This document shows positions 1 through 8,521 of a stretch of 31,891 bases of DNA, in pieces; position 1 is the stretch's first letter; each line of letters begins with the position of its first letter. Location of the stretch: contig JABDDW010000010.1 in NCBI GenBank assembly GCA_013287405.1, positions 1-31,891 of the forward strand, read 5' to 3'. Position numbers and translations under genes: made by a program. This stretch comes from Deltaproteobacteria bacterium. Its GTDB lineage: Bacteria > Bdellovibrionota > Bdellovibrionia > JABDDW01. The notes under the pieces are model-generated. The model was not told the origin of the DNA, searched no databases, and saw only the letters and a program-made list of their open reading frames with translations.

Positions 1-1078
1 CAAAGTTTCTGCAGCCAAGAAAGAGGGCATTAAAGAGCTTTTGGAAATGGTTTTGCTCCAGGCAGAAGTCTTAGAGTTAAAAGCAAACCCAAAACGAAAC
101 GCAAGTGGAGCAGTTGTTGAGGCACGCGTTGAGCGTGGACGAGGAACTGTGGCCACTCTACTCGTTCAGCAAGGCACGGCAAGAGTTGGAGAAGAGCTTG
201 TCGCGGGGACGGCTTACGGTCGCATTCGGGCCATGATGAACGATAAAGGAAGTCAAATTAAAGAAGCGGGGCCGGGTACACCCATTGAAGTACTTGGGCT
301 TGATTCTGTGCCTAATGCCGGAGACACCTTCGATGTGGTGAATGACGAGGAAGTCGCTCGGGAAATTGTCGAGAAACGAAAAGAAAAAGCCAAAGGGCCT
401 GTGGGTGGTCCTTTGAAAATGTCTCTTGAGGATCTTTTTGCTAAGGTCCAATCAAGCGATGTCAAAGAACTCCCTATTCTGATCAAGGCTGATGTCCAAG
501 GATCAGCAGAGGCTTTAAAAGATCTATTGCTTAAGGATCAATCGGAGAAAGTTAAGATTAAAGTATTAGCCTCAAACGTAGGTGGGATTAATGAGAGCGA
601 TGTTCTTCTGGCATCGGCAAGTCACGCTATCATTATTGGCTTTAATGTTCGTCCTGAAACCGGAGTCAATGCCATTGCCCTTCGTGAAGGGGTAGAAATC
701 AAAACCTACTCCATTATCTACGAAATAGTGGATGATATTAAAAAAGCGATGACCGGAATGCTTTCTCCAACCTTTGTGGAGAAGCCTCTGGGTCGAGCAG
801 AAATCAGATCTCTTTTCAGTGTGCCCAAAGTCGGGACCGTAGCTGGCTGTTTTGTCATAGACGGACGAATCACTAGACAGGCTCAAGTGAGATTGCTCAG
901 AGAGAGTCGAGTCGTGTACGAGGGTAAGCTGGCTTCACTGAGACGTTTCAAAGACGATGTTAAAGAGGTTCAAACAGGTTATGAGTGTGGCTTGGGGATC
1001 GAGAATTATAATGATCTCAAAGTGGGAGATGTTGTTGAAGCTTTCATTAAAGAGCAGGTTGCTAGTCTCCTGACGTAA
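1..1078 (+). CDS. infB: Translation initiation factor IF-2, C-terminal part (5' partial)
   Basis: IF-2 is the GTPase that brings fMet-tRNA to the 30S subunit and promotes subunit joining. The frame is open from the first bases of the window, so the gene begins upstream. The first visible residues (VSAAKKEGIKELLEMVLLQA) are the end of the G domain (G5 SAK-type motif) running into the domain II beta-barrel. Domain III and the fMet-tRNA-binding C-terminal barrel follow, with family-typical stretches such as ADVQGSAEAL, VGGINESD, GFNVRPE, YSIIYEIVDDIKKAMTGML and SLRRFKDDVKEV. The C-terminus looks complete. Ten bases separate the stop from rbfA, fitting the conserved infB-rbfA-truB operon. Confidence 0.97.
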   Translation, partial: KVSAAKKEGIKELLEMVLLQAEVLELKANPKRNASGAVVEARVERGRGTVATLLVQQGTARVGEELVAGTAYGRIRAMMNDKGSQIKEAGPGTPIEVLGLDSVPNAGDTFDVVNDEEVAREIVEKRKEKAKGPVGGPLKMSLEDLFAKVQSSDVKELPILIKADVQGSAEALKDLLLKDQSEKVKIKVLASNVGGINESDVLLASASHAIIIGFNVRPETGVNAIALREGVEIKTYSIIYEIVDDIKKAMTGMLSPTFVEKPLGRAEIRSLFSVPKVGTVAGCFVIDGRITRQAQVRLLRESRVVYEGKLASLRRFKDDVKEVQTGYECGLGIENYNDLKVGDVVEAFIKEQVASLLT

Positions 1079-1088
1079 GATAGGAAGT

Positions 1089-1484
1089 ATGGATCAAGAA
1101 TCACGTCCTAAGGGGTCTCTAAGGCCTCTGCGAATGGCAGATACCATTCGCCAAGAGATTGCGAAATTTCTTCTTAATGGTGTCAAAGATGATCGCATTG
1201 GTTTTGTGACCATCACCGAGGTCAAAATGACCGCGGACCTCCAGACAGCAAGAGTCTATTACACCTCCTATGGTACCGAGAAGCAAAGAGAAGAGTCCGA
1301 GCTTGGGCTTCAACAGTCTAGTTATAAGATTCGCGCTCACTTGGGCAAGACCCTTAGGTTTCGTTATACCCCTCGCTTAGAGTTTTTTTTCGATAGGGGC
1401 TTGGAGCATAGTTACAAAATTCAGAAACTTCTTGGTGAGCTCACTCCACCGGATGATCCTTCAGACGACTCGGAGCCAAAATGA
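1089..1484 (+). CDS. rbfA: 30S ribosome-binding factor A
   Basis: RbfA is a small KH-like protein that binds the immature 30S subunit and helps mature the 16S rRNA 5' end; it is cytoplasmic. The 131 residues match the family length. They show the typical N-terminal helix (RMADTIRQEIAKFLLNGVKDDRIGFVTITEV), the ADLQTARVYYT strand, and the helix and strand ending in LRFRYTPRLEFFFDRGLEHSYKIQKLL. The acidic tail (DDPSDDSEPK) is poorly conserved in the family. The stop overlaps the truB start by four bases (ATGA), indicating translational coupling. GAAG just before the ATG is a modest ribosome-binding site. Confidence 0.95.
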   Translation: MDQESRPKGSLRPLRMADTIRQEIAKFLLNGVKDDRIGFVTITEVKMTADLQTARVYYTSYGTEKQREESELGLQQSSYKIRAHLGKTLRFRYTPRLEFFFDRGLEHSYKIQKLLGELTPPDDPSDDSEPK

Positions 1485-2377
1485 ATCAAAATGGCGTGTA
1501 TTTAATCGACAAACCCTCAGGTCTTACCAGTCATGACGTGGTCGACGAGCTTAGGAGGATTCTAAAAAATAGGGCCATCGGTCACGGGGGAACTCTTGAT
1601 CCTCTAGCTACAGGACTCCTGATTTGCCTGGTAGGAGACGCTACAAAACTCAGTCAATATGTTATGGCTGAAGAAAAGACCTATGTTGTGGGCATTAAGC
1701 TTGGAATCAGAACCGATTCAGGAGATATCACCGGACAAGTTTTGGAGGAAAAGGACGTCTCCCAAATCACTGAGGGCCAAATCCAAGAAGTGCTTCCTTC
1801 GCTACAGGGTGAGCTCAATTTAAAAGTTCCAAAATACTCAGCCGTTAAAGTTAAAGGAAAAAAACTCTACGAGTACGCCAGAAAAAACGAGGACGTGGAA
1901 ATTCCGACAAAAAAGATGTCGATCCGCTCTATTAAGGTATTGGGATATGAGAATGGCCAAGTTAATTTGGAAATGGACTGCGAAAAGGGAACTTATGTTC
2001 GATCGTGGGTCGAGGAGCTTGGGGACCGTCTGGGATGCGGGGCCACCGTCGAGACTTTAAGGCGAACAAGGTCTGGAAGCTTCGAAATCAATCAGGCGCG
2101 CCCTCTCGACGTCTTGGCCACAGAAACTTTCGAGGGTTTGGCTGGTCGCCTCGTCCCTCTAAGCGATGTCTTGGGACATTGGCCTGCTCTTAAAATTACT
2201 GGTCGAGATCATAGTCTTATGGTTCACGGCCAAATCCCTAGAGGTGTTTATACTCAGATCATTCATTTTGCCTTTGAGTCTGGGGTGAGAATTTTGAACG
2301 AAGACGGGGGCTTGCTGGCTCTTATTGTCCGAGACGAGCAAAAAGGAATAAAAATAGCTCGGGTTTTTTCGTCGTGA
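1481..2377 (+). CDS. truB: tRNA pseudouridine(55) synthase TruB
   Basis: TruB converts U55 in the T-loop of tRNAs to pseudouridine. At 298 aa it is normal length for bacterial TruB. The N-terminus has VYLIDKPSGLTSHDVV, and the catalytic motif GGTLDPLATG (about residues 37-46) carries the nucleophile Asp40. Further family blocks are KVPKYSAVKVKGKKLYEYAR and the GTYVRSWVEELG segment. The C-terminal part (about 230-298) fits the PUA-like extension but is weakly conserved. It overlaps rbfA by 4 bp and is the last gene of the infB operon as seen here. The next gene, rpsO, has its own promoter. Confidence 0.96.
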   Translation: MNQNGVYLIDKPSGLTSHDVVDELRRILKNRAIGHGGTLDPLATGLLICLVGDATKLSQYVMAEEKTYVVGIKLGIRTDSGDITGQVLEEKDVSQITEGQIQEVLPSLQGELNLKVPKYSAVKVKGKKLYEYARKNEDVEIPTKKMSIRSIKVLGYENGQVNLEMDCEKGTYVRSWVEELGDRLGCGATVETLRRTRSGSFEINQARPLDVLATETFEGLAGRLVPLSDVLGHWPALKITGRDHSLMVHGQIPRGVYTQIIHFAFESGVRILNEDGGLLALIVRDEQKGIKIARVFSS

Positions 2378-2404
2378 CAGGCTGTTGTTTTACTGCACTT
2401 CACA

Positions 2405-2433
2405 TTGACAGAAGTCGCCATATCTAGTTAAAT
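2405..2433 (+). promoter_or_regulatory. Putative sigma70 promoter for rpsO-pnp
   Basis: A consensus -35 box TTGACA (2405-2410) is followed after 17 bp by TTAAAT (2428-2433). It lies 80 bp before the rpsO start, in the 135-bp gap after truB, which is where rpsO promoters sit in other bacteria. The roughly 70-nt leader that would result includes a GC-rich stretch (about 2459-2475, cctagccgccgg). That could host S15 autoregulation, but I cannot fold it reliably. Confidence 0.6.
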
Positions 2434-2512
2434 GCCTCAAAGCAATTTTCTGGATGTCCCGCCTAGCCGCCGGCCAATCTGGATGTTTAAAACTGTGATT
2501 TAAGGAGTTTCT

Positions 2513-2782
2513 ATGGCTATTTCAAAAGATCAAAAATCTTCTGTCATTAAAAAACATCGTCGAAGTGAGCTCGATACGGGGAGTCCTGAAGTTCAAATAG
2601 CGCTTCTCACGACTCGTATAAATGATCTCACGGCTCATTTTAAAACTCATGTTAAAGATACTCATTCTCGTCGAGGTCTTCTGAAGATGGTCGGACAGCG
2701 TCGTCGGCTCTTAGAATATTTAAAAAATAGAGACACGGCGAAGTATAAAACCCTTATCGACGATTTGGGAATCCGAAAGTAG
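2513..2782 (+). CDS. rpsO: 30S ribosomal protein S15
   Basis: S15 is a primary binding protein of the central domain of 16S rRNA and forms bridge B4 with the 50S subunit. The 89-residue length is exactly typical. The signature runs [39 protein letters not shown] and [17 protein letters not shown] strong ribosome-binding site (AAGGAG, 2502-2507) precedes the ATG by 5 bases. It sits directly upstream of pnp, the conserved rpsO-pnp arrangement. Confidence 0.98.
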   Translation: MAISKDQKSSVIKKHRRSELDTGSPEVQIALLTTRINDLTAHFKTHVKDTHSRRGLLKMVGQRRRLLEYLKNRDTAKYKTLIDDLGIRK

Positions 2783-2788
2783 GCCAGA

Positions 2789-2820
2789 TACGGCCATGGG
2801 CCGGGTACGGCCAATGCCCA
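2789..2820. repeat. GC-rich direct repeat/hairpin in the rpsO-pnp spacer
   Basis: The 78-bp spacer between rpsO and pnp contains two copies of tacggcca (2789-2796 and 2806-2813). It also holds a possible small hairpin, tgggc (2797-2801) with gccca (2816-2820). The second copy reads gggtacgg, which resembles the GGTAC-type motifs seen elsewhere in the window. In enterobacteria the rpsO-pnp spacer holds an RNase III processing hairpin; a similar role here is only a guess. Confidence 0.3.
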
Positions 2821-2860
2821 AGTTGCTAGGTTCAATCGAATATGAATAGGGAGGCCATCA

Positions 2861-4990
2861 ATGGCTCAACATCCAAGCTGGAAAGTCGTAGAAGAGAAAT
2901 TCACCCTCGGTGATAAAGAAATAACCCTTCAGACGGGTAAGCTCGCAAAACAAGCCGATGGCGCGGTCCTCGCCACATGTAATGAAACAAAAGTTTTAGT
3001 GACTGTTGTCTCAGCCCATAAAGCCAAGCCAGGGCAGGACTTTTTTCCTCTCACTGTGGAGTACCAAGAAAAATACTATGCCGCAGGTAAGATTCCCGGC
3101 GGTTTTTTTAAAAGAGAAGCAAAACCTTCAACGGATGCCACTCTAACGGCTCGTTTGACCGATAGACCTTTAAGGCCCCTATTCCCCTCGGGTTATATGT
3201 TCGACACTCAAGTTGTAGCCACCGTTCTAAGTGTCGACAACTCCGTAGAGCCAGGAATCTTGGCTGGAATTGCAGCGTCGGCCGCTCTTCATATTAGTGA
3301 TATTCCCTTTAATGGACCTATTGCAAGCTGCCAAGTGGCCATGGTTAAAGGGAAGCTCGTTGCCAATCCTTCGGTAGCTGAACTTGAAGAAGCCAAATTG
3401 GAAATGATTATTTCCGGAAGCCAAAAAGCCGTTCTTATGGTTGAAGGAGGCGCTAAGTTTATATCTGAAGAAGAAATGCTAGATGCCATAAAGTTTGGCC
3501 ACGAAGCGGTGCAACCGGCAATACGGGCTCAAGAAAAGTTACGGGCGGCGGTGGGTAGACCCAAGCGTGAGTTTGTACCAGAGCCAGGCGATGCGGATTT
3601 CAAAAAACAAGTCGATGCCTTTTTGACTCCAAAAATTAAATCAGCCCTAAATATTCGCGAAAAACTTAAGCGCTATGAAGGATTTGAAGCTGCCCTCAAC
3701 GAAGCCAATGAAAAATTTGTGGCTCCGATTGCAGACGAAAGTAAAAAAGCAGCAAAAGAAAAAGAACTGGGCGGATTGTTAGAAGAAGTTAAATATAATG
3801 CCGCTCGGCAAATGATTTTAAAAGATAAAGCCCGTATTGATGGGCGTTCAACTACTGATATTCGTCCAATCACTTGTGAAGTGGGCCTTCTCCCGCGGTG
3901 CCATGGTTCGGGCCTCTTTACTCGTGGCGAAACCCAAGTCCTCGGGGCGGTGACATTAGGAACCAGCGACGATGAACAGCTTATGGATTCCATGTCCGGG
4001 AACTACTATAAGCAGTTTATTCTCCACTATAACTTCCCTCCTTTTAGCGTCGGTGAAACCGGTCGGATGGGAGGAGTAGGTCGGCGAGAAATTGGACACG
4101 GTGCCTTGGCCGAAAGAGCTCTAAGAGCTATTTTACCTCCCCATGCGGATTTTCCATATATGATTCGCGTGGTTGGTGAGGTTCTGGAATCAAATGGATC
4201 TTCGTCGATGGGAACTGTTTGTTCGGGTTGCCTGGGAATGCTGGATGCCGGCGTGCCGGTGGTCGAGCCCGTGGCGGGAATTGCCATGGGTCTCATTAAA
4301 GAGGGCGACGATATCGCCATCCTCTCTGACATTTTGGGTGATGAAGATCATCTCGGCGACATGGACTTTAAGGTTGCCGGAGGGAAATCTGGAATCACGG
4401 CCTTTCAAATGGATATTAAGATCGAAGGGGTGACTTTTGAGATTATGAAATCGGCTCTCGCACAGGCCTCTGCGGGTCGCGCTCATATTTTAGGTGAAAT
4501 GAATAAGGTTATGTCAGCTCCCCGCGATCATATTAGTAAGTATGCTCCGAGAATTGAGACTATTCGAGTGAAACCCGAAAAAGTCAGAGAGATCATCGGC
4601 CCCGGGGGAAAGATGATCAAATCTATTATTGAAGCTACGGGAGTTAAGATTGACATCGAAGACGATGGTAAAGTGAATATTGCCACCAGTGATCCCGAAG
4701 CTGCCAAGAAAGCCATTGCCATGATTAATAATATTTGTGCCGAAGCTGAAATCGGAAAAACCTACCACGGCAAGGTGAAAAAGATTATGGATTTTGGGGC
4801 CTTCGTTGAGGTCTTGCCTGGAACCGACGGACTTCTTCACATTTCAGAAATCTCTCACGACCGGATTCGAGCGGTGACCGAGGTCCTCAAAGAAGGGGAT
4901 GAGATCGACGTCAAGGTTCTTGACGTCGATCGTGCGGGAAAAATCAAACTGTCTCGTAAGGCGCTTTTGGCTCCGCCGAAGCAAGTTTAG
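2861..4990 (+). CDS. pnp: Polyribonucleotide nucleotidyltransferase (PNPase)
   Basis: PNPase degrades RNA 3' to 5' by phosphorolysis and can also add 3' tails; it works as a trimer, often with RNase E or a helicase. The 709-aa protein has the full layout. The first RNase PH domain carries [16 protein letters not shown] and RPLRPLFP. A linking helical domain follows, then the second RNase PH domain with [18 protein letters not shown] and [18 protein letters not shown]. Next come a KH domain from about residue 565 ([12 protein letters not shown]) and an S1 domain from about 630 ([18 protein letters not shown]). The ribosome-binding site agggagg lies 8 bases before the ATG. It is probably co-transcribed with rpsO, and the M16 protease gene follows after 5 bp. 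Confidence 0.98.
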   Translation: MAQHPSWKVVEEKFTLGDKEITLQTGKLAKQADGAVLATCNETKVLVTVVSAHKAKPGQDFFPLTVEYQEKYYAAGKIPGGFFKREAKPSTDATLTARLTDRPLRPLFPSGYMFDTQVVATVLSVDNSVEPGILAGIAASAALHISDIPFNGPIASCQVAMVKGKLVANPSVAELEEAKLEMIISGSQKAVLMVEGGAKFISEEEMLDAIKFGHEAVQPAIRAQEKLRAAVGRPKREFVPEPGDADFKKQVDAFLTPKIKSALNIREKLKRYEGFEAALNEANEKFVAPIADESKKAAKEKELGGLLEEVKYNAARQMILKDKARIDGRSTTDIRPITCEVGLLPRCHGSGLFTRGETQVLGAVTLGTSDDEQLMDSMSGNYYKQFILHYNFPPFSVGETGRMGGVGRREIGHGALAERALRAILPPHADFPYMIRVVGEVLESNGSSSMGTVCSGCLGMLDAGVPVVEPVAGIAMGLIKEGDDIAILSDILGDEDHLGDMDFKVAGGKSGITAFQMDIKIEGVTFEIMKSALAQASAGRAHILGEMNKVMSAPRDHISKYAPRIETIRVKPEKVREIIGPGGKMIKSIIEATGVKIDIEDDGKVNIATSDPEAAKKAIAMINNICAEAEIGKTYHGKVKKIMDFGAFVEVLPGTDGLLHISEISHDRIRAVTEVLKEGDEIDVKVLDVDRAGKIKLSRKALLAPPKQV

Positions 4991-4995
4991 GCAAC

Positions 4996-6246
4996 ATGTT
5001 TAAAAAAACCGTGCTGGACTCAGGAATCACGGTTGTGACCGAGGCCCACCGTTACCAAAGATCCGTATGCGTTGGGGCGTTCATTGGCATTGGTACGCGC
5101 GACGAGAGTGAAAAGAGTGTTGGCATCTGCCATTTCGTCGAACATATGGTTTTCAAAGGAACAAAGACGAGATCAGCCAATGAGATTTCAAGATCTATTG
5201 AAGCCGTCGGAGGGGACCTCAACGCCTATACCACACGCGAGTACACTTGTTTTCACACAACATCATTGAAAGACGATCTCGAACTCGACATTGAAGTTCT
5301 TGGAGATCTCACTTGCAACGCGAGATTTAGCCAAAGGGACTTTGATTTAGAAAAAAAAGTGATTCTTCAAGAAGTTGTTATGACTGAAGATACCCCTGAA
5401 GAATTTATTTTTGATCTCTTCTTTGAAAAAGTTTATGAGAATTATTCTCTGGGGCGCCCCATCTTAGGGACTAAGCAGAGTCTTGAAAAAATAAAACGCT
5501 CCGATTTACTGAAGTTTTATAAAGAACGGTACAACGGAAGTAATGTCATTGTTGCGGCAGCGGGGGCCTTGGACCACGACGAAGTGGTTGAAATGGTCGA
5601 AAAATCGTTTCGGGTCAGAAAGAGAGGGGTAAAACGTCTGGTTAGGAAAAAACCGAAATGGACGCCTTTTCGTGAAGTACTTAGAAAAGAAGGTGAGCAA
5701 ACTCATATTCTTGTTGGTTTTGATGGAGTGAGTTTTACAAGTCCTAAACGATTTGACGCATTTGTTCTTAATGCTTGGATCGGCGGCGGGATGAGCTCTA
5801 AGTTTTACCAAACGATCCGAGAAAAAAGGGGATTGGCTTATACCGTTTATTCCAACCTCACAACTTTCACCGACTGTGGAAATCTTAGCGTCTATGTGGC
5901 TACTGAGGGGAAAAGTGTGAGTGCGGTTATGGAGGCCATTCACCATGACATTAAGGAATTAAAAAGAAAAAAACTAAATCCAAAAAGTTTAGAACTTTTC
6001 AAACAACAAGTCCGCGGCGGAATTCTCTTGGGTGCAGATGATATGGAGAACCGGATGACGTCTTTGGGAGTCAATGAAATGACTTTTGGCGAATATATGT
6101 CGGTAGAATCTGTTGTTGAAAGCATTGATCAAGTCACAGCTCAAGGAGTGAAGGCTCTCGCCCAGGAGCTTCTTGATGCGGATAAAATGGCGGTACTTGT
6201 AATGGGAGATATGGAAACCACCAAAGCTAAAAAGGCCATATCGTGA
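4996..6246 (+). CDS. M16 family zinc peptidase (mitochondrial processing peptidase-like)
   Basis: M16 peptidases are zinc proteases that cleave peptides inside a closed chamber. Many bacteria carry this 410-430-aa form close to pnp and dut. The inverted zinc motif HxxEH is at residues 46-50 (HFVEH, within GICHFVEHMVFKGT). The third ligand, a glutamate, is at about 126, the expected 76 residues downstream (KKVILQEVVMTEDTPEE), so the active site looks intact. The C-terminal M16 domain contains WIGGGMSSKFYQTIREKRGLAYTVYS, the substrate-binding R/Y region. No signal peptide is seen, so a cytoplasmic location is likely. It starts 5 bp after pnp and overlaps dut by 4 bp. The physiological substrate is unknown. 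Confidence 0.92.
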   Translation: MFKKTVLDSGITVVTEAHRYQRSVCVGAFIGIGTRDESEKSVGICHFVEHMVFKGTKTRSANEISRSIEAVGGDLNAYTTREYTCFHTTSLKDDLELDIEVLGDLTCNARFSQRDFDLEKKVILQEVVMTEDTPEEFIFDLFFEKVYENYSLGRPILGTKQSLEKIKRSDLLKFYKERYNGSNVIVAAAGALDHDEVVEMVEKSFRVRKRGVKRLVRKKPKWTPFREVLRKEGEQTHILVGFDGVSFTSPKRFDAFVLNAWIGGGMSSKFYQTIREKRGLAYTVYSNLTTFTDCGNLSVYVATEGKSVSAVMEAIHHDIKELKRKKLNPKSLELFKQQVRGGILLGADDMENRMTSLGVNEMTFGEYMSVESVVESIDQVTAQGVKALAQELLDADKMAVLVMGDMETTKAKKAIS

Positions 6247-6701
6247 CCACGGATACGCCGATCGTAAAATTTACCAAGTTAGAACATTTTTGTGGGTTAC
6301 TTCCGACCTACCAGTCATCGGGAGCAAGTGGTTGCGATGTCCATGCGTCCTTAAAAGAACCTATGATTTTAGAAGCCGGAAAGCGGGCTTTGGTGCCAAC
6401 GGGATTGTGCTTAGAGATTCCAAAGGGATATGAGGTTCAGGTTCGACCCCGAAGCGGACTTGCGATTAAAAACGGGATCGCTTTGATCAATTCTCCGGGG
6501 ACAATTGACTCAGATTACCGAGGCGAATTAAAAATTATTGTTATTAATTTGGGTGAAACCCGTTTTGAAATCAAAAATGGGGATCGTATAGCGCAATTGG
6601 TGCTAGCCCCGACCGTTCAATGTCAATTTCTTGAAGCTTCTCATCTTACCGAAACCCAGCGTGGCGCTGGAGGTTTTGGGAGTACCGACCTTATCAAATA
6701 A
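6243..6701 (+). CDS. dut: Deoxyuridine 5'-triphosphate nucleotidohydrolase (dUTPase)
   Basis: It hydrolyses dUTP to dUMP and pyrophosphate, keeping uracil out of DNA and supplying dTMP synthesis. At 152 aa it is a standard trimeric dUTPase. Motif 1 is SGASGCDVHA (about 26-35), motif 2 is the RPRSGLA segment (68-74), and motif 3 is NSPGTIDSDYRGE (83-95) with catalytic Asp89. Motif 4 is GDRIAQLVLAP (113-123), and the C-terminal flap motif 5 is RGAGGFGST (140-148). The start is a GTG that overlaps the M16 peptidase stop (GTGA), indicating translational coupling. Its 3' end lies 3 bp from the convergent lipoprotein gene. Confidence 0.97.
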   Translation: MTTDTPIVKFTKLEHFCGLLPTYQSSGASGCDVHASLKEPMILEAGKRALVPTGLCLEIPKGYEVQVRPRSGLAIKNGIALINSPGTIDSDYRGELKIIVINLGETRFEIKNGDRIAQLVLAPTVQCQFLEASHLTETQRGAGGFGSTDLIK

Positions 6702-6704
6702 GTC

Positions 6705-7571
6705 CTATTGGCAAAGGGGAACGAATACTTTTTGTCCCAACTGGGTTGTTGGACTACAAGGTGTAGGACGAGGAGGTGGGGTATTTATAACATTGACCGT
6801 GTAAGCCGACCCCAAACAGTTAGGACTTGTGGTAGTACAATTTTGAACCGTCGTGGCTCCTTGGACGAGAGAGATATAGAAGCTCTCCGCCCCAAGTGTT
6901 GCAAGGATTATCGGGCAAGTGAAACTTAATGTTGTTCCTGTCGAACTGACCGAGCACCCGGCAACAGGCGCTTGGACTCCACTTACCACTTTGCCAATGG
7001 AGAGGGTATAGGAACCTGAAATATTTGTGAGTGCTGTTCCCGTGAAAGTTACCGATTCCCCAAGGAAGGCGCTTGGTGAACTTGAACTTATTGTCAGTTG
7101 ATAACTCGGTGCTGGAGCTCCGGATTGAGTGGTTAAGGATGTTGCCTGACTGATCACCTCGCCGCCTACGTTTGAGGCCACGACATTGAGAGTGTAATTG
7201 CCAACAGTGCCTGGAGCTACTAACGATGCGGCGCAAACGCTGCTTGAGTTAGCAGCGGTGATGACGGACGATCCTATTGTGGATCCGCCCGAGGTTAGTG
7301 ACCACGTGCAAGAAATTCCACTGAGATCAGCCCCTGTTAGGGTGACGGCCGCAGAATATGCGGATCCAACTTGGATTTGATTTGAAGCTAACGAGATTGG
7401 AGAAATGGACAATGCTCCTGGCGTAGTACCCGAGCTCCCTAGGGCTATGCTAAATGGAGAGGCGCCACTCCCCTGACTTGCGCAGTTTTGAAAAAATAAA
7501 ATATTAGAGAGAAAAAGGATGCAGAAAAATACCTTTATAATTAATCGAGAATAGCTTGTCCGCATTTCCAT
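6705..7571 (-). CDS. Putative secreted lipoprotein with Ig-like repeats
   Basis: I do not recognise a specific family. The 288-residue protein begins with a basic N-region and a hydrophobic segment (about 10-27), followed by LFFQNC with Cys30. This has the layout of a type II signal peptide, but Asn at -1 is non-canonical. The mature part is very rich in Ser, Thr, Gly and Ala. It reads like two or three beta-sandwich (Ig-like) units of about 80-90 residues with paired cysteines (for example ISCTW and SSVCAAS, and GCSVS and SFTCP), ending in a Pro-rich tail with TPCSP and VPLCQ. This suggests an exported cell-surface or adhesion-type protein. Gggggt before the ATG is the ribosome-binding site. 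It converges on dut with a 3-bp gap. Confidence 0.75.
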   Translation of the reverse strand: MEMRTSYSRLIIKVFFCILFLSNILFFQNCASQGSGASPFSIALGSSGTTPGALSISPISLASNQIQVGSAYSAAVTLTGADLSGISCTWSLTSGGSTIGSSVITAANSSSVCAASLVAPGTVGNYTLNVVASNVGGEVISQATSLTTQSGAPAPSYQLTISSSSPSAFLGESVTFTGTALTNISGSYTLSIGKVVSGVQAPVAGCSVSSTGTTLSFTCPIILATLGAESFYISLVQGATTVQNCTTTSPNCLGSAYTVNVINTPPPRPTPCSPTTQLGQKVFVPLCQ

Positions 7572-7748
7572 TACCCCCGTGAATCCATAATATCATTAAT
7601 CTTTACCTATTTTTACGGATTCCAGGACTGCCAGAATTTAGACAGTCTATAGGGACCTATTCTCAATGATTTAAACGACAATTATTTTATCTATATAGTG
7701 GGTAGACAGAAATCGGGGAATATTCTTTATTCGTTTCGGAGTCGGGAA

Positions 7749-8073
7749 TCAGTTCAGGAAGAGGAACGGGAGCGGTAAGGAAGGACGAGAAAGCTTAATG
7801 AGACTGGCAACCAGTTTGCGTCGAGTATTCTCATTGACTCTAACCTTTAGAATATCAAGACAAGCCTCCATTTCTCGAAAAGAGCCAAGAGCAATTCTAT
7901 AAAATCGGGTTTGATCTTTCTTTCCCCAACGTCCTGCACCTTCTGCCAGATTCAAAACCACCGATAGAGAAGCTCGGGTGGAGTTGATCTCTTAATTCTC
8001 CATAAGTTTTTATGGTTTCAACTTCCCGGTAAATTTCTAAAGCCCACTGATATGAAAGAAAGTTTTGGGTCAT
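7749..8073 (-). pseudogene. Frameshifted four-helix-bundle protein (23S-IVP/S23-like)
   Basis: Reading from an ATG at 8073 gives MTQNFLSYQWALEIYREVE and on to LRDQLH, after which the frame is lost. The adjacent frame continues the family sequence as RASLSVVLNLAEGAGRWGKK, then RFYRIALGSFREMEACLDIL, ending near 7749. The family is the four-helix-bundle proteins first found inside 23S rRNA intervening sequences, usually 110-125 aa. The break is one extra base in the G run at 7976-7978 (CCC on the coding strand). Deleting one base restores a normal DQLHRASLS junction and a roughly 107-aa product. A good AAGGAG ribosome-binding site (8083-8088) remains, so the decay is recent, or it is a sequencing error or a programmed shift. 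It is paired head to head with the intact copy at 8188. Confidence 0.8.
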
Positions 8074-8082
8074 GGTGTTTTT

Positions 8083-8178
8083 CTCCTTTTCTTTGCCGTT
8101 TAAAGAGGCCCTCCAAAAAGGGGCCACGCCAGGTGACGCCCCTTTTTGGAGGGCTCACCTCATGGCAAAGAAAAGGAG
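8083..8178. repeat. Nested perfect inverted repeat between divergent S23-like genes
   Basis: The outer arms are 15 bp: ctccttttctttgcc (8083-8097) and its exact complement ggcaaagaaaaggag (8164-8178). They carry the ribosome-binding site of each gene. The inner arms are 17 bp: gccctccaaaaaggggc (8108-8124) and gcccctttttggagggc (8138-8154), also perfect, separated by a 13-base loop. The structure fills nearly the whole spacer between the two four-helix-bundle gene starts (8073 minus, 8188 plus). On RNA it would form a strong hairpin; on DNA it could be a cruciform. Confidence 0.9.
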
Positions 8179-8187
8179 ATTTAAAAC

Positions 8188-8490
8188 ATGATTCTTAAAA
8201 ACTTTCGCTCTTATCAGATGGCTTTAGACCTTTATCGAAAAATTGAGAAAATCAAAGGTCCCCATTACTTTAAAGATCAAATTCAAAGAGCAGCTCTTTC
8301 AACAGTCTTAAACCTCTCAGAGGGGACATCTAAGGCTTCAAGAAAAGAAAAAGCTCGCTTCTATAATATAGCTCTATGTTCACATCGGGAAGTTACAGCT
8401 TGTTTAGATATTCTCCAAAACAAAGAGCTTCTTAAAGATGCCGATACCCTCTCGGCTTCAATCTATAAACTCTGGACTTCGCAGCTCTGA
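8188..8490 (+). CDS. Four-helix-bundle protein (23S-IVP/S23-like), intact copy
   Basis: The 100-aa protein belongs to the small four-helix-bundle family found in 23S rRNA intervening sequences and also free in many genomes. It is distantly related to the accessory (Avd) proteins of diversity-generating retroelements. Family signatures are FRSYQMALDLYRKIEKI (about 5-21), the helix with LSTVLNLSEGTSKASRKEKARFYNIAL, and HREVTACLDIL. Its cellular role is not established. It is basic overall, in keeping with nucleic-acid binding. AAGGAG (8173-8178) is the ribosome-binding site. By eye it is about half identical to the broken copy on the other strand, and the two share a perfect inverted repeat upstream. 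No reverse transcriptase or rRNA is nearby. Confidence 0.85.
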   Translation: MILKNFRSYQMALDLYRKIEKIKGPHYFKDQIQRAALSTVLNLSEGTSKASRKEKARFYNIALCSHREVTACLDILQNKELLKDADTLSASIYKLWTSQL

Positions 8491-8494
8491 ACTC

Positions 8495-8521
8495 TAAACT
8501 TTGTGCTTTTAACAAAGTTTA
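8495..8521. terminator. Bidirectional terminator-like hairpin
   Basis: Perfect 10-bp arms taaactttgt (8495-8504) and acaaagttta (8512-8521) are separated by a 7-base loop. It lies between the convergent S23-like gene and the Yip1-like gene and includes the latter's stop codon. The stem is AT-rich with T/A-rich flanks on both strands, so it may end transcription in both directions. Confidence 0.55.

Noticed and set aside
7572..7748. A small RNA or tRNA in the AT-rich gap before the lipoprotein gene
   Set aside because: Only a short gactg/cagtc inverted pair is visible; no cloverleaf, promoter or terminator could be supported.
8071..8490. A diversity-generating retroelement, because the S23-like family is related to Avd
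   Set aside because: No reverse transcriptase, template repeat or variable repeat is present in the window.
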